From positions 1 through 64,000 of the forward strand of contig NZ_SGWQ01000009.1 in assembly GCF_004216555.1 (NCBI RefSeq): a DNA stretch of 64,000 bases, given 5' to 3'. Shown here one piece after another: positions 62,401 through 64,000 of this stretch. The notes under the pieces were generated by a model. That model made no database searches, had not been told where the DNA came from, and saw only the letters and a list, made by a program, of their open reading frames with translations. Positions within the stretch are counted from its first letter, which is position 1. Each line of letters opens with the position of its first letter. Position numbers and translations under genes: made by a program. Source of the stretch: Herbihabitans rhizosphaerae. Lineage in GTDB: Bacteria; Actinomycetota; Actinomycetes; Mycobacteriales; Pseudonocardiaceae.

Positions 62401-62450
62401 GCGCGGGCGACGAGCGGGATTCCGGAGCCGAGACGGGGCACGTCCAGCAT
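59442..62450 (-). CDS. Large AAA ATPase LuxR-family regulator (LAL)
   Basis: 1002 residues. P-loop GDAGVGKT (42-49), Walker B VVLVVEDLHWAD, a long helical TPR-like middle, and a C-terminal LuxR HTH (about 935-990: LTPREHSVLKLVATGRTNRQ ... EKTVSVHLSRIMAKLG). LAL regulators activate antibiotic or catabolic genes. ATG 62450 was chosen (GAGGTG upstream); GTG 62465 is an alternative. It is single, with no obvious target next to it. Confidence 0.88.
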   Translation of the reverse strand: MLDVPRLGSGIPLVARAKEMRGLRAAYDKAAAGSFGVMLLAGDAGVGKTRLVDELSAHAGGQQALVLTGRCVDVGETGLPYLAFAEVFTKVRALGDDVPASLATPALAMLLPGRTLPVVPDQGRLAPGLPTAVGGHRPEQDVGQLQLFDAVHAVLTELSERTPVVLVVEDLHWADESTRRLLSFLIARMRDQRLLLAATYRTDDLHRRHPLRPLLAELVRVPAVERLELSPFRATDARSFVAALAEGRLDDEAVRDIARRSDGNAFFAEELLAAYSDDACGLPTTLVDVLLSRVEQLGDAAQRVVRAAAVAGRTVVHRRLRDAAGLAEQELEEALREAVQHHVLVAGSDTEDVYSFRHALLREAVYGDLLPGERVRLHASYAACLADPECAAVRGTAAALAYHSMESHALPQALDASVRAAEEAKKLGAPAEALRHVELALKLWDAVPESDRPDGVDELHLVRKASWFAGTSGEPERALAFARSAVRLVDEREDPELRADVRRRLVQAQFSVDGNVSEAAEVIDEAWWLLADRAASPVRAWVLGVQARVLRSQDRVEEARHSAELAIADAREVSAGGAEADALSTLALLAETAGRLDESRDLLRASIKRAAEVQALNVEARARFYLGVSLYENGRVGEAVEEIDKGAARTKETGITWSDYGLELRVMRVVLRYVVGEWDGAEAAAEPPARRVSNTVSARLAAVAGHVTVGRGRFAEAERLVTDLREHWHRDLQIALVTCVVGAELACWKGKPERAVEQVGEAMDWVRRGGGQWLLAGLRVAALGIAAHAEVAQRARTRRDDTAVDVARSQSLALIEDARKVAAGVQPRTGTLGPEGRAWLARAEAEWTRLSGDSDPEAWRAAVDGFDYGAVYEQALCRWRLAEALLSHDRRAEAVDELRAVCEVADRLGARPLQDAVRRVARRARISLSDGATRRDTVDLLTPREHSVLKLVATGRTNRQVGEELYISEKTVSVHLSRIMAKLGATRRAEAAAIAADRGLLD

Positions 62451-62482
62451 GCTGTCACACCTCACCGACAGCTTCCGCCTGC

Positions 62483-62731
62483 TCAGGCCGCGCGCGGGTG
62501 ACCGCGGTCGCCCGCGACCACATCCGCGCCCGGCCAGAGCTCAGAACCCTCCTCGCCCTCACCTCCGTTGTCCGACTCGTCGCCGGAGCCGTCGTCGCCG
62601 TGCCGGTGCAGGCGCCGCCACCACGACGACCGCCCGCGCCGGTACTCGTTGCGCCACCGGGCGCCGTCCTTGTGCAGGCCCTCGTGCCGGTAGTCGACCT
62701 CGGCGCGTACCGCTTCGATGGTCCAATCCAT
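62483..62731 (-). CDS. Small hypothetical protein
   Basis: 82 residues. The N-terminus DWTIEAVRAEVDYRHEGLHK and WRRLHRHG look structured. The middle is acidic and Gly-rich (GDESDNGGEGEEGSE). ATG 62731 has AGGAG eight bases upstream. No family. It lies 33 bp upstream of the LuxR start and may be co-transcribed with it. Confidence 0.5.
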   Translation of the reverse strand: MDWTIEAVRAEVDYRHEGLHKDGARWRNEYRRGRSSWWRRLHRHGDDGSGDESDNGGEGEEGSELWPGADVVAGDRGHPRAA

Positions 62732-62817
62732 CTCGATCACTCCTTCTCATCGGTGTGACCGAGATTCGTACTGAGGCGCGGCATCCGGCATCGGACGATC
62801 ACGCAGCTTCGCGTGCG

Positions 62818-62875
62818 GGAACACCCCTTACTGGGTGCCTCCACAGGTGCGTGGAGGGCGAGTAAGGGGTGTTCC
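62818..62875 (-). terminator. Strong stem-loop after the XRE-DUF397 pair
   Basis: GGAACACCCCTTACT (62818-62832) and AGTAAGGGGTGTTCC (62861-62875) form a perfect 15-bp stem; inside, CCTCCAC/GTGGAGG adds 7 bp. It lies 20 bp after the DUF397 stop in the direction of transcription. Confidence 0.75.
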
Positions 62876-62895
62876 GGTCGTACTGGGTTACCTGG

Positions 62896-63102
62896 TCAGT
62901 GCGCTCGAAGCCGGTCGCCGACCACGGCGCCGAGGAACTCGTGCCACCCGGCGTTCTCGAACGCCAGCTGACCTGTCGCGGGGCTCTTCGAGTCGCGCAG
63001 GGCGGTACTACCGGTGCTCACGGCGAGCTCGACGCAGTCGTTGCCGGCACCGCTGAAACCGCTCTTACGCCACTTCGCGCCTGTCAGATCGGAAACGGTC
63101 AC
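62896..63102 (-). CDS. DUF397 protein (second pair)
   Basis: 68 residues: WRKSGFSGAGNDCVELAV, ALRDSKSPATGQLAF, WHEFLGAV. Partner of the XRE regulator at 63138-63986. GTG 63102 behind GGGGAG; GTG 63108 is an alternative. Its C-terminal tail (VVGDRLRAH) is longer than in the first pair. Confidence 0.85.
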   Translation of the reverse strand: MTVSDLTGAKWRKSGFSGAGNDCVELAVSTGSTALRDSKSPATGQLAFENAGWHEFLGAVVGDRLRAH

Positions 63103-63137
63103 TCTCACTCCCCTCGTGGAGGCCTAACAATGGGCTA

Positions 63138-63986
63138 CTAGCTCAGCCTCTTGGCTACCTGCTCGACCAGCGCGACCGTGTCGTCGGGTTTCAAAGCCGC
63201 GGCACGCAAATGGTCGAACATCAACGTATACCTTTTGATTTCAGCCGGCTGCTCGAGGTAGACGCCGGTGGTGGTCGTGTCCACATAGACGACGTCCGGG
63301 TCGGCCTGTTCGGGGAATCCCAGAATCAGGAATGGCCCTTCCATCCCCGAGTGCGCACCCGCACTGAAAGGGACAACTTGCAAAGTGACATTTGGCATCG
63401 CGGCCACCTCGCGCAACCGCTCCATCTGGGTGCGCATGACGCTGGGACCACCGACGACGCGGTGCAGCACCGCCTCGTCGATCACGGCCCAGTATTCCGG
63501 CGGCGACTCGTCGGTCAGCAGCTGCTGTCGGGTGAGCCGCGCTTTGACGCGCCGTTCCACCTCGGCGTCGGCGACATCCGGACGAATCGCCCGAATAACG
63601 GAGCGCATGTAATCCTCGGTCTGCAACAAACCCGGCACGAGCAGCGCTTGGTGTGTGTGCAAGGAAGAGGCTTCCGACTCCAAACCGACAAAAGTGCCGG
63701 TGAAGATCTCGTTGTAGGAGTGCCACCAGCCTTTCTTGCGAGCCTCCCTGGCGAGTTGGACCAGCGCCTCTTTCTGGTCGTCGGGCACTCCGTACAGGTC
63801 GAGCATGTCCCGAACGTCCCGAGTGGTCACGCCGACCTGGGCCGTCTCGATCCGGCTGATCTTCGAAGCGGAGCACTCCAGGCGCTCGCCGACCTCGTCG
63901 ATCGTGAGCCCAGCGGCTTCCCTCAGTCGACGCAACTCGCTGGCGAGCCTGCGCCTCCGCACGGTCGGACTGTGGTCCCGTGCCAT
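63138..63986 (-). CDS. XRE regulator with DUF5753 (second pair)
   Basis: 282 residues. The HTH is at about 11-65 (RLASELRRLREAAGLTIDEV ... SKISRIETAQ). DUF5753 has ALLVPGLLQTEDYMRSVI and AHSGMEGPFLILGF. Same architecture and gene order as at 47664-48714. ATG 63986 has GGAGG eight bases upstream. Confidence 0.88.
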   Translation of the reverse strand: MARDHSPTVRRRRLASELRRLREAAGLTIDEVGERLECSASKISRIETAQVGVTTRDVRDMLDLYGVPDDQKEALVQLAREARKKGWWHSYNEIFTGTFVGLESEASSLHTHQALLVPGLLQTEDYMRSVIRAIRPDVADAEVERRVKARLTRQQLLTDESPPEYWAVIDEAVLHRVVGGPSVMRTQMERLREVAAMPNVTLQVVPFSAGAHSGMEGPFLILGFPEQADPDVVYVDTTTTGVYLEQPAEIKRYTLMFDHLRAAALKPDDTVALVEQVAKRLS

Positions 63987-64000
63987 AGCGTTCACCTCCG

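Noticed and set aside
59526-62501. Nearly 1000-codon plus-strand ORF over the LuxR gene
   Set aside because: Shadow of the high-GC LuxR gene; Arg/His/Gln-rich with no domain, while the minus frame has clear AAA and HTH motifs.

Overview
The window is high-GC actinobacterial DNA, most likely from a Pseudonocardiales genus. This rests on a conservon (CvnA-D), two XRE-DUF397 regulator pairs, three 13E12-type DUF222/HNH genes, STAND/TPR regulators, GTG/TTG starts and leaderless-looking promoters. No rRNA, tRNA or CRISPR array was seen.

Region 1 (1-5.6 kb): a 3'-truncated DUF222-HNH gene, a MITE-like repeat and a tandem repeat. A four-gene cobalt/nickel ECF transporter operon (cbiMNQO, minus strand) follows, divergent from an aldehyde dehydrogenase with a 38-bp palindrome between them. 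Region 2 (5.7-19.6 kb) is the centrepiece. A TTA-containing XRE-STAND regulator is followed by ten tightly packed plus-strand genes: lysine N6-hydroxylase, cupin, FAD amine oxidase, methionyl-tRNA-synthetase-like enzyme, MFS exporter, 2OG-Fe dioxygenase, PLP gamma-lyase-like enzyme, LYS1-type and LYS9-type saccharopine dehydrogenases, and a MocR regulator. The hydroxylase, cupin/MetRS-like and FAD oxidase set is the known machinery that joins N6-hydroxylysine to an amino acid through an N-N bond and then releases a hydrazino acid. The by-product should be 2-aminoadipate 6-semialdehyde (allysine). The two saccharopine dehydrogenases are exactly the enzymes that would turn allysine back into lysine, so the cluster may run lysine as a recycled nitrogen carrier. 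That is an inference and is the main finding.

Region 3 (19.6-31.3 kb): a TetR/aldo-keto reductase/FMN reductase locus, a second STAND-TPR protein, a frameshifted DUF222-HNH pseudogene, an acyl-CoA degradation operon (acyl-CoA dehydrogenase, SDR, MaoC, MDR dehydrogenase), a second copy of the MITE-like repeat, and an intact DUF222-HNH gene. Region 4 (31.4-42.6 kb): an FGE-like protein, the conservon, a DUF485/ActP-type solute symporter pair, and a large membrane protein combining an M91-like metalloprotease motif with a VWD domain.

Region 5 (42.6-64 kb): a histidine phosphatase, a group III PLP decarboxylase, a LmbE deacetylase, an AlkZ-like DNA glycosylase, small membrane proteins, two XRE-DUF397 pairs, a DUF899 protein, a lytic transglycosylase-like protein, a second acyl-CoA locus (TetR, acyl-CoA dehydrogenase, alpha-methylacyl-CoA racemase) with a clear palindromic operator, two paralogous multi-pass membrane proteins, an ACT-GNAT fusion, and a large AAA-LuxR regulator whose 3' end lies in a 120-bp palindrome.
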